Shown here in pieces: positions 27,884 through 35,235 of a stretch of DNA of 64,000 nucleotides. The notes below the pieces were generated by a model that worked only from the letters and a program-made list of their open reading frames with translations, searched no databases and was not told the origin of the DNA. The DNA comes from Clostridium sp. 1001271st1 H5 (lineage in GTDB: Bacteria > Bacillota > Clostridia > Lachnospirales > Lachnospiraceae). The position numbers and the translations under genes were made by a program. Where the stretch lies: assembly GCF_005845215.1 (NCBI RefSeq), contig NZ_SPHO01000002.1, forward strand, positions 186,001-250,000, given 5' to 3'. Numbering within the stretch: position 1 is the first letter of the stretch; every line of letters starts with the position of its first letter.

Positions 27884-28102
27884 TTGTTTGCAGTGTTGGC
27901 TTTTGTATGGTTTTGCATATATATGGTTCGGTTTTCCGCGGATGGAAGGACAGAAGAGGTGATTGTAAACAGAGACAAAGAACCGTATAAGGAATCTGAT
28001 ATTGAGCGGGATAAAATCCAGGTGATGAATCGGATTAATCGCTTATGCGGGCGCACAGGAAATGCAGAACTAATGTTAAAATACATAAAATCAGGGCAAT
28101 AA
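27884..28102 (+). CDS. Possible small membrane protein
   Basis: 72 aa if TTG 27884 is used, 4 bp after the previous gene. No ribosome site is seen, so it would depend on translational coupling. A hydrophobic N-terminus (FAVLAFVWFCIYMV) precedes a charged tail. It could be a real coupled membrane peptide or a chance frame. Confidence 0.35.
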   Translation: MFAVLAFVWFCIYMVRFSADGRTEEVIVNRDKEPYKESDIERDKIQVMNRINRLCGRTGNAELMLKYIKSGQ

Positions 28103-28159
28103 AGGAAGCGGGAGGCAAGAGAAAAATACGAAAAAAGTTGATTAAACTCAGAGGGAGAA

Positions 28160-28915
28160 GTGGAAAAAATAATGGATTATAGACACCTGAAAGAGCGGTT
28201 GATAAATATGTTTGACCCCGAAAAACTGCGTTCTCTTCCGGAAGAATGGGGCTTTTATAATGAGACAGAAAGAGATATAAGGCGCATCGGATATGCCACC
28301 AATCTAACAAATGAAATCATAGAAAAAGCGGAGGAAGAAGAGGTGGATTTCCTTCTCACACACCATGATTCATGGGAATTCATATATGGACTTAAGGCGC
28401 AGTGCAACGAAATGCTTCAAACATCCGGTATCACCCATGCCTTTTTTCACGCACCATTAGATGATGCAGACTTTGGCACAAGTGCATCGCTGGCGAAAGC
28501 CTTGGGAATGAGAAATTGTAAAAAAGTAATGCCGTACAGGGAGTTGTATTATGGGGGAATTGTGGGTGAAATAATACCCATGGATTTTGATTCTTTTGCA
28601 GTAACGCTTACTGAGATATTGCAGGAAAGTGTGCGCTGCAATCGGAACAATGACAGGCCAATCCGGCGGATTGCTGTTGCTGCGGGCGGGGGAAACATGA
28701 CCGGTGATATGAAGGCAGCGGTGGAGCTGGGATGTGATACATATGTCACAGGGGAATATGCTCTGTATTCACAGCAATATGCCAGGTTTTGCGGGATGAA
28801 TCTCTTTGTAGGAAGCCATACCAACACAGAGATTTTAGGTGTGAAAAACATGGCGGAACAGCTGGCCGGCGGAAACCAGGTGGATTTAATCAGAATCAAG
28901 GAACCAAATGATTAG
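28160..28915 (+). CDS. Nif3-like dinuclear metal centre protein
   Basis: 251 aa. The Nif3/YqfO/YbgI family forms hexameric toroids with two metals per subunit. Visible motifs: LLTHHDSWEF (paired histidines), FHAPLDDADFGTSASLAKALG, AAGGGNMTGDMKAAVELGCDTYVTGE and VGSHTNTE. The usual first motif ITHHP reads LTHHD here. The molecular role is debated (GTP cyclohydrolase-like or hydrolase activities reported). GTG 28160 and ATG 28172 are both possible starts. Confidence 0.85.
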   Translation: MEKIMDYRHLKERLINMFDPEKLRSLPEEWGFYNETERDIRRIGYATNLTNEIIEKAEEEEVDFLLTHHDSWEFIYGLKAQCNEMLQTSGITHAFFHAPLDDADFGTSASLAKALGMRNCKKVMPYRELYYGGIVGEIIPMDFDSFAVTLTEILQESVRCNRNNDRPIRRIAVAAGGGNMTGDMKAAVELGCDTYVTGEYALYSQQYARFCGMNLFVGSHTNTEILGVKNMAEQLAGGNQVDLIRIKEPND

Positions 28916-28954
28916 TTTTTAAACATAACCCATTGACAAAAGGAGGTTCAGAAT

Positions 28955-29299
28955 ATGAAGAAAGTAAAGATAACTGTTTTAAAAACCACCCTGGACAAAG
29001 AACTGGCCCTGGAATACGGGGCAGAGGGCCTGACAGCCTGTCCCATGATGAAAGCAGGACAGGTATTTTATGCGGACTATGCAAAGCCTGAAGGGCTTTG
29101 TGATGAGGCATGGAAGGCCATTTACCAATATGTGTTTGCCCTGGCCCATGGCGCTGGAAGTGAGCTGTTCTATTATGGTGATTGGATTAGAAAACCGGGA
29201 GTCGCCATATGCAGCTGCAATGATGGACTGCGGCCTGTTATATTCAAACTGGAGTCTACTGACCAGGAATCTGCTATGGATTACGAGCCGGTCCGGTAA
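28955..29299 (+). CDS. TIGR04076 family protein
   Basis: 114 aa, ATG with aaggagg 8 bp upstream. The family pattern is KVKITVLKTTLDKELA, then a short Cys-containing segment (LTACPMMKAGQVFYADY), then WKAIYQYVFALAHGAG and VAICSCNDGLRPVIFKLE. Small Clostridia and archaeal proteins of this family have no assigned function. Confidence 0.8.
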   Translation: MKKVKITVLKTTLDKELALEYGAEGLTACPMMKAGQVFYADYAKPEGLCDEAWKAIYQYVFALAHGAGSELFYYGDWIRKPGVAICSCNDGLRPVIFKLESTDQESAMDYEPVR

Positions 29300-29347
29300 G
29301 AAAACTGCAGCAGTTTAAACCGTTTAAAGGGTTCATATCAGAAGAAC

Positions 29348-29403
29348 AATGCCCGCCCGCCATACTGTACTTAGAGATGATACAGCATGGCGGGACGGGC
29401 ATT
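29348..29403. terminator. Long hairpin between convergent genes
   Basis: The outer arms AATGCCCG-CCCGCCAT / ATGGCGGG-ACGGGCATT and the inner arms CTGTA/TACAG give a nearly continuous stem of over 20 bp. It has short A/T runs on both sides instead of a clear U tract, and is probably a bidirectional terminator. Confidence 0.6.
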
Positions 29404-29464
29404 ACTTTATGGAAATTTACTTATCTGCGCAGTATATCACACGTCAATCCGACTGTTCCTGCCA

Positions 29465-29965
29465 TCATTTTTCCGGACTCTGAAAAATAGAAAAACCAGG
29501 AGGAAAATAGGTAAACAGCAGAAAACAAAGCAGCAGAAGGAACACGGCCATGGATGTTACGTGACTGTATTTTCCCAAAAGGCAGTTTCCCGACAGCCTG
29601 CGGTATATGAGAAATGCAGCAATCACGGAACTGTAAAATAAGGCTATATCCAACACAAGAAAGTTACGCCCCAGCAATTTTGTATAGGAGTAAAACAGGA
29701 CTGGTATCAGGAGGGTTCCCATGAGCAGTCCGGCATGAAATGCAGATGTGCGGCAGGGGTCGGTCACACCCTTCAGGCTCCATAGTCCAAACAGGAGCAT
29801 TGGGAAAAACAGCAGTTTCATATGTTCCCAAACAGATTCATTGACAGGGGAAATGAGGCCGATAAGGGAATTGCAGCCGGACCAGCGGTAGGTGAAATGG
29901 AGAAGCGTCCCCATCAGGGCTACGGACAGAATCCCGGCAGTTGTTAGTGAAGTATTCATATGCAC
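29465..29965 (-). CDS. DUF6512 family membrane protein
   Basis: 166 aa with about five hydrophobic helices. The conserved segment ISPVNESVWEHMKLLFFPML (about residues 39-58) is the hallmark of this family. The function is unknown. Minus-strand aggaggt precedes the ATG. It is divergent from the DUF3841 gene at 30114. Confidence 0.8.
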   Translation of the reverse strand: MHMNTSLTTAGILSVALMGTLLHFTYRWSGCNSLIGLISPVNESVWEHMKLLFFPMLLFGLWSLKGVTDPCRTSAFHAGLLMGTLLIPVLFYSYTKLLGRNFLVLDIALFYSSVIAAFLIYRRLSGNCLLGKYSHVTSMAVFLLLLCFLLFTYFPPGFSIFQSPEK

Positions 29966-30040
29966 CTCCTGTTACACTGTATGAAACCAGGTCATATGAT
30001 AGAACATTGGACAAAGATTGGAAGGGCTTTCGTTTTCTTT

Positions 30041-30069
30041 TTGACAAATATTATAAAACAATGTACACT
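30041..30069 (+). promoter_or_regulatory. Promoter of the DUF3841-tetR unit
   Basis: TTGACA, 17 bp, TACACT, 45 bp before the first ATG. It is a consensus-like housekeeping promoter. Confidence 0.7.
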
Positions 30070-30113
30070 GAAAGTATAACTTTAAGTCATGAATATGCCT
30101 ATGGAGGGATAAT

Positions 30114-30743
30114 ATGCTGAGGGATGGTATGGAAGACGGATTCAGCCCGGGTTCCATGCTGCATTTGTGGACAGCCCAGACAGATGCAGTCCTTGATTGT
30201 ATCAGGGAGAATGGATTTTCACAGGTTAAAATGGAGTTTATTGACAAAAAGTATGAGGAGAGCGCCTGGGTGTTTAAGGAGGCGTACGGCTTTTTTAAAC
30301 AGAGGGCCAGGCTCATGGTGGAACCGCCTGATGGAGCGGAGTCTCCTGTCTGGCTTTTTTTTGACCCGAACTGGGTATATTTGTCCCAGGACAGTTATCT
30401 GCTGGAGCTGTCCGTTCCCAGGGAGCGGGTTGTTCTGTTTGACCGTGAAAAGTGGCAGAAGGTACTGAATCTTTCCTATGTGGGTAAGAGTCAGGAGGAC
30501 GAAGCCAGGTTTGAACAGAAAATGAACCGGATGGGAGTGTCTACATACTGGGAAGTTTTTCAGTCGGCCTTTTATCCGTACCTGAAGTCGGAAATCAGGA
30601 AGAGCTGGGACCGCATATTTGATATAGACAATACGGAACAAATCAATCTGGGAGCTGCTGTGTGGCAGCTCAGGCAGGAGGATGTGGTGGGGATAAATTC
30701 TCATTCAGCTTCAGAAGAAAGGGATGGTTTTAGTGGAAAATGA
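30114..30743 (+). CDS. DUF3841 domain protein, copy 1
   Basis: 209 aa soluble protein. It shares with the gene at 31649 the family pattern: a leading L/YTxQ segment (LHLWTAQT), a P(D/E)G...P(V/I)WL core, an RV(V/I) acidic stretch, and the terminal KSEIRKSWDRIFDI. The function is unknown. Its 3' end overlaps the TetR gene by 20 bp, indicating coupled expression. Sandwiching a TetR regulator between two DUF3841 genes just before a betaine reductase operon suggests a regulatory or sensing link (inference). Confidence 0.85.
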   Translation: MLRDGMEDGFSPGSMLHLWTAQTDAVLDCIRENGFSQVKMEFIDKKYEESAWVFKEAYGFFKQRARLMVEPPDGAESPVWLFFDPNWVYLSQDSYLLELSVPRERVVLFDREKWQKVLNLSYVGKSQEDEARFEQKMNRMGVSTYWEVFQSAFYPYLKSEIRKSWDRIFDIDNTEQINLGAAVWQLRQEDVVGINSHSASEERDGFSGK

Positions 30744-31437
30744 ACGAGTGAGGAGAAAATATTTTAAGGATTTAAACCGAAAAGTTTACATAGAAAGGGC
30801 TTTGGAAATCATCCGGGATGAGGGGACCGAGGCCATTTCCATACGAAGGATGGCCAAGGAATTCCAGTGCAGTACCACCAGCATGTACCGGTATTTTGAG
30901 AATGTGGAGGAGCTGCTTTATTATGCCAACCTGGGGTATCTGGACGAGTACCTGGAGGAGCTGAACATCCACGAAAAGGAGTGGCATGATATCTGGGACA
31001 TGCACATTGGCATATGGGAATGCTACTGCCGCATTGCCTTCCGCTATCCCCAGGCCTTTGATATCATTTTTTTCAGTTCCGCCAGCCGGAACCTGACCAC
31101 GGCCATCCGTGAGTATTATGACATGTTTCCGGAGCGAATCAACATAGTCAGCCCCTATCTTCAGGTTATGCTTCAATCCACGGACCTGTTTGAGCGTGAT
31201 ATGGTCATGGCGGAGCGCTGCGCGCAGGCAGGCGTGATTACGGAGGAGAATGCCGTGAAGATGAACCGTATGGTCTGCCTTTTGTATAAGGGGTACCTGA
31301 AGGACATCCTGGATTATGGCCTGGAGCCGGAAGCGATTGAGGATAAGGTCCAGGAGTTTAAGCGCGATGTGGAAGTTATTGTAGGCATATATGCCAGCGA
31401 CACCCTGGGCCATGATTATATGGCAAATGCCAGATAG
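30724..31437 (+). CDS. TetR/AcrR family transcriptional regulator
   Basis: 237 aa. The N-terminal HTH (IERALEIIRDEGTEAISIRRMAKEFQCSTTSMYRYFENVEEL, about residues 19-60) is typical of TetR. The C-terminal ligand domain (about 80-230) is rich in aromatic residues and not recognisable to a subfamily. The start overlaps DUF3841 copy 1 by 20 bp. The nearest candidate operator is the perfect dyad before grdI (32316-32339). Confidence 0.9.
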   Translation: MVLVENERVRRKYFKDLNRKVYIERALEIIRDEGTEAISIRRMAKEFQCSTTSMYRYFENVEELLYYANLGYLDEYLEELNIHEKEWHDIWDMHIGIWECYCRIAFRYPQAFDIIFFSSASRNLTTAIREYYDMFPERINIVSPYLQVMLQSTDLFERDMVMAERCAQAGVITEENAVKMNRMVCLLYKGYLKDILDYGLEPEAIEDKVQEFKRDVEVIVGIYASDTLGHDYMANAR

Positions 31438-31550
31438 AAAACCACCAGAAATAAAATGAATTGCCGCGGCCGTCAGAAGTGATTTCCGCGGCTCATTTTT
31501 TATGGAGCCGGAGCGTGTTCAAAATTTATTTCTGCCCGGATGTTGGAACG

Positions 31551-31604
31551 TGATTTTCAGATGCACTCAGAAGAATGTAATTTTCAGACGCACTCAGAAG
31601 CTTC
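31551..31604 (+). repeat. 27-bp direct repeat, two copies
   Basis: TGATTTTCAGATGCACTCAG and TAATTTTCAGACGCACTCAG start the two copies at 31551 and 31578. They are near-identical over 27 bp, in the leader of DUF3841 copy 2. They could be a tandem binding site. Confidence 0.6.
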
Positions 31605-31648
31605 ATGAGAAAATAGTAAATATAAAATGCCAAACAGGAGGGATTGAT

Positions 31649-32239
31649 ATGAGCAAAAAAACAGAGAACGGTTTTTACACGGTTTACACCAGGCAGTCCG
31701 GAAAGGTCCTGGAGGAATTGGAGAAAACAGGGTCCTACCGGGTGAAGGAGGAATATATCAGGATGAAGAATGACTCTATTTCAGAGTACTACCTGAAACT
31801 TTACCGGTGGTTTGCTGAACGGTGCAGGGAGAGGATTGATGTTCCGGAGGGCTGCTCATTTCCCATATGGCTGTCCATGCATGACGAATACAGATTGAGG
31901 AACACGGAGGACACCGTGTGCTTCACGCTCAGGATACCGGAGGACAAGGTCCGCGTCATCTCCGAGTATGCCTGGGGGTTCCGGGTCAATTATATGTATG
32001 TGCCGTTAAATCTGGAGGACGAGCGCGCCTTTAACGAGGAGCTGAAGCGGTATGGGATTGAGAATGAAATGGCCCTTGTGACAGAGGCGTTGGGCAACTA
32101 TTATCCCATGCTGAAAAAGAGAATCATAGCCAGCTGGGACCGGGTGTTTGAGCTGGAGCCCAACTCCCCGGCGGACGAATTAGGGGTATGTTTTGAGATT
32201 AAACAGGAATGGATTCAGACAATTGAGACTCTTACATGA
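31649..32239 (+). CDS. DUF3841 domain protein, copy 2
   Basis: 196 aa from ATG 31649 (aggaggg 7 bp upstream); the frame extends 5' across the direct repeat but has no site there. It is homologous to the protein at 30114 by eye: YTVYTRQSGKVLEELEKTG, VPEGCSFPIWLSMHD, VPLNLEDERAFNEELKRYG, IASWDRVFELEP. The function is unknown. It lies between tetR and the betaine reductase genes. Confidence 0.85.
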   Translation: MSKKTENGFYTVYTRQSGKVLEELEKTGSYRVKEEYIRMKNDSISEYYLKLYRWFAERCRERIDVPEGCSFPIWLSMHDEYRLRNTEDTVCFTLRIPEDKVRVISEYAWGFRVNYMYVPLNLEDERAFNEELKRYGIENEMALVTEALGNYYPMLKKRIIASWDRVFELEPNSPADELGVCFEIKQEWIQTIETLT

Positions 32240-32303
32240 TGCATAAAGTTACCATGGTATTATCCAACAATGTTCTGAAAATCGTCAAAATGCACAAAAA
32301 GGC

Positions 32304-32339
32304 TTGCAAACCGGGCAGTTAATGTTAAAATATTAACTG
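32304..32339 (+). promoter_or_regulatory. grd promoter and overlapping palindromic operator
   Basis: TTGCAA, 16 bp, TAAAAT (-10 at 32326-32331) overlaps the perfect dyad CAGTTAAT-N8-ATTAACTG (32316-32339). The geometry fits repression by a dimeric regulator, most simply the TetR protein encoded 1 kb upstream. The regulator assignment is inference. Confidence 0.5.
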
Positions 32340-32389
32340 TTAATAGCCGGAACTATAGAAAATTTCTATAAGAAAGGAGCAGTTCATTT

Positions 32390-33715
32390 ATGAAACTGGA
32401 ACTCGGTAATTTTTATGTAAAGGATATCGTTTTTGGTGACAAGACCAAGTATGAGAATGGTGTCCTTACGGTAGACAAAGAGGATTGCCTTGCCTTTGTC
32501 AAGAAAGACCCGCACATTACGGAGGCAGATTTAAGAATTGTAAAGCCTGGCGATATGGTGAGGCTGGTACCTGTTAAAGAGGCAGTGGAGTGCAGGGTAA
32601 AGGTAAACGGGGACGCATTGTTCCCAGGTTATACAGGACCGCTGTCACAGGCTGGAAATGGAAGGACACACTGTCTGAAGGATATGAGCCTTTTGGCTGT
32701 GGGCAGACACTGGGGAGGTTTCCAGGACGGGCTCATTGACATGGGAGGGGAAGGCGCTAAATATACATATTTCTCCCAACTTAAGAATCTGGTGCTGGTT
32801 GCGGATACAGATGAGGATTTTGAGAAACGGGAGCAGCAGAAGAAGAACAGGGCCATCAGGGAAGCTGTTCACAAACTTGCTGAATACATTGGTTCCTGCG
32901 TAAAGGATATGGAGCCGGAAGAGGTTGAAAGCTACGAGCTGGAGCCGGTCATTAAGAGGGCGCCTGAGACTGAGAAGCTTCCATCCGTTGTATACGTGAT
33001 GCAGCCGCAGTCCCAGATGGAGGAGATGGGCTACAACGACCTCTGCTATGGATGGGACTGCAACCACATGCTTCCCACCTTTATGAATCCCAATGAGGTA
33101 TTGGACGGAGCCATGATATCCGGAAGCTTTATGCCATGCTCTTCCAAGTGGGCTACCTATGATTTCCAGAACTGTCCTGTCATCAAGAGACTGTACAAGG
33201 AACACGGCAAAACCCTTAATTTCCTGGGCGTTATCATGTCAAACCTGAATGTTGCCCTGGAGCAGAAGGAGCGTTCCGCATTATTTGTGGCACAGATTGC
33301 AAAATCCCTGGGAGCAGACGCAGCCCTGGTGACAGAGGAAGGCTACGGCAATCCGGATGCTGACTTTACAGGCTGCATCGTTGCGCTGGAAGATGCCGGC
33401 GTTAAGACCGTAGGTCTTACAAACGAGTGTACAGGCCGTGACGGCAAGTCCGACCCGCTGGTTTCCATGGATGAGAAGGAAGATGCCATTGTATCTACCG
33501 GTAATGTTTCTGAATTGATTGAACTTCCGCCAATGCCTGAGGTAATCGGCGAGCTGGAAGCCCTTGCCAGGGACGGCCTGTCAGGCGGCTGGGCCGGGGA
33601 TGAGATTTTAGGACCGTCAGTGAGACCGGATGGCTCCATCATCATGGAAAATAACGCCATGTTCTGCGGAGACCAGATTATCGGCTGGTCCACCAAGACT
33701 GTCAGGGAATTTTAA
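32390..33715 (+). CDS. grdI: Betaine reductase component B, pyruvoyl-type proprotein subunit
   Basis: 441 aa, GrdE/GrdG/GrdI family. In this family the proprotein is cleaved at a cysteine to give a pyruvoyl-bearing subunit that binds the amine substrate. Family blocks seen: MLPTFMNPNEVLDGAMISGSF, LNFLGVIMSNLNV, EEGYGNPDADFTGC, GLTNECTGRDG. Cys250 (SFMPCSSKW) lies where the known split into about 25 and 22 kDa pieces would fall. Cys347 (NECTG) is the alternative, and the cleavage site is not certain. aaaggagcag precedes the ATG. grdH is 26 bp downstream. The betaine (not sarcosine or glycine) assignment rests on the BCCT gene that follows. Confidence 0.88.
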   Translation: MKLELGNFYVKDIVFGDKTKYENGVLTVDKEDCLAFVKKDPHITEADLRIVKPGDMVRLVPVKEAVECRVKVNGDALFPGYTGPLSQAGNGRTHCLKDMSLLAVGRHWGGFQDGLIDMGGEGAKYTYFSQLKNLVLVADTDEDFEKREQQKKNRAIREAVHKLAEYIGSCVKDMEPEEVESYELEPVIKRAPETEKLPSVVYVMQPQSQMEEMGYNDLCYGWDCNHMLPTFMNPNEVLDGAMISGSFMPCSSKWATYDFQNCPVIKRLYKEHGKTLNFLGVIMSNLNVALEQKERSALFVAQIAKSLGADAALVTEEGYGNPDADFTGCIVALEDAGVKTVGLTNECTGRDGKSDPLVSMDEKEDAIVSTGNVSELIELPPMPEVIGELEALARDGLSGGWAGDEILGPSVRPDGSIIMENNAMFCGDQIIGWSTKTVREF

Positions 33716-33741
33716 GGAAAATCAGTGAAAGGAGTTTCGTT

Positions 33742-35061
33742 ATGAAGAACGTTATCTGTTATATCAACCAGTTCTTCGCAGGCATTGGCGGCGAAGACAA
33801 GGCTGATTTTGAACCGGAAATCAGAGACGGCGTCATGGGACCTACAGCAGCTATCAACCAGATGCTGGCAGAGCTTGACGCCCAGGTCACCACAACCATC
33901 ATCTGCGGTGACAACTTTATGAGCACACACAGGGATGAAGCCATTGAAAGGATTCTGACTGCATTAGAGGGCAGGGAGTTTGACCTTTTCCTGGCCGGAC
34001 CAGCCTTCCAGGCCGGCCGTTACGGCGTTGCCTGCGGCGAGATTGGAAAGGCGGTTGCCGCCAAGTTCGGCGTACCGGTTATCACATCCATGCACGCAGA
34101 GAACCCTGGTGTTGAGATGTTTAAGAAAGAAATGTATGTCATGATAGGAAGCCATTCTGCAGCCAGCATGAAGAAGGATGCAGGCGCTATGGTAAAGCTG
34201 GCGGATAAGCTGTTAAAGGGCCAGGCACCGGAAGGACCGGATGCAGATGGATATTATGCAAGAGGCATCCGCCATCAGGTATGGCGCGGGGACGGCGTGA
34301 CTGCTGCTGACCGTGCAGTGGATATGCTGATTGCCAAGGCATCCGGACAGCCGTACCAGTCTGAGCTGATTATTCCCAAGAAGGATTTGGTTCCCATTGC
34401 ACCGGCTCTTAAGGATTTAAAACATGCCAGGATTGCGCTGGCCAACACCGGCGGTATTGTTCCTGTGGACAATCCGGACAGGATTCAGTCCGCGTCCGCA
34501 ACACGCTGGGGCAGATATGACATCTCCAAGATGGACCGCTTAGAGAGCGGCGAGTTTAAGACAATCCACGCCGGCTTTGACCCGGCTGCTGCCAATGCAG
34601 ACCCCAATGTCATCATGCCTGTGGATGTTATGAAAGAATTCCTGAATGAAGGCAAATATGGTTCTCTCCACGACTATTTCTATTCAACCGTAGGAACCGG
34701 AACCACACAGGGAGAAGCCAGAAGAATGGCTAAGGAAATCATACCGCTTCTGAAGGAGGACCATGTGGATGCCGTTATCATGGTCTCCACCTGAGGGACC
34801 TGTACTCGTTGCGGGTCAACGATGGTAAAAGAATTTGAGCGCGCAGGATTCCCTGTTGTACTTATGTGTAACCTTCTTCCGGTTGCCCAGACGGTTGGCG
34901 TAAACCGTATGGTTCCAACCATATCCATTCCATATCCTCTTGGAAATCCGTCAACCTCCAAGGAGGAACAGCATCTGCTCCGCCGCTCCAGAGTGGAAGC
35001 AGCACTGGATGCGCTGGCTACGGATATTAAAAAGCAGACCATTTTCAAAGTAGGAATCTAG
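33742..35061 (+). CDS. grdH: Betaine reductase component B selenoprotein (UGA = selenocysteine)
   Basis: 439 aa if the in-frame TGA at 34792-34794 is read as selenocysteine (residue 351). Upstream and downstream frames are the same, and the join reads S-T-U-G-T-C-T-R-C-G, the UxxCxxC redox motif of GrdB/GrdF/GrdH. After it, the protein continues with the conserved C-terminus (MCNLLPVAQTVGVNRMVPTISIPYPLGNP). With GrdI it binds betaine and passes a carboxymethyl group to selenoprotein A (GrdA), releasing trimethylamine. grdA, grdC and grdD are not in the window. A start-to-TGA product (350 aa) would lack the active site. Confidence 0.92.
34792..34817 (+). promoter_or_regulatory. Selenocysteine UGA codon and candidate bacterial SECIS hairpin
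   Basis: Two nt after the UGA, GACCTGTA (34797-34804) pairs with TGCGGGTC (34810-34817): 8 bp including two G-U pairs, with the loop CTCGT containing a GU. Position and size fit bacterial SECIS elements, which SelB recognises directly downstream of UGA. Confidence 0.6.
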
Positions 35062-35118
35062 GATACAGGCCGGTACGAAATAGGGTTCTGTATGCCATGA
35101 GTGATGAGTGGCTTTGTG

Positions 35119-35158
35119 TGCCGCCTGACAGGGGGGCCTGTCAGGCGGCAATTTGTTT
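35119..35158 (+). terminator. Strong hairpin between grdH and the BCCT gene
   Basis: TGCCGCCTGACAG and CTGTCAGGCGGCA form a perfect 13-bp stem around a 6-nt loop, followed by ATTTGTTT. It may end or attenuate the grdIH message and lower transporter expression, or protect the 3' end. Confidence 0.65.
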
Positions 35159-35235
35159 GCTTGAAGCTTTTGTCTGGCTGTCCAGAATCATTTTGCCGGC
35201 TGTCCGCATGCTTTTAGGAGAAGGAGAGGGCCTAT

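Noticed and set aside
32291..32307. Sigma-54 (-24/-12) promoter for grdI
   Set aside because: TGCAC and TTGCA are present but the GG of the -24 element is missing and the spacing is about 2 bp too long. A housekeeping-type promoter fits better.
34792..34794. Nonsense mutation splitting the gene into a 350-aa protein and an 80-aa frame
   Set aside because: The stop is UGA at the exact Sec site of the family motif, both sides are conserved and in frame, and a hairpin follows. Selenocysteine explains it better than decay.
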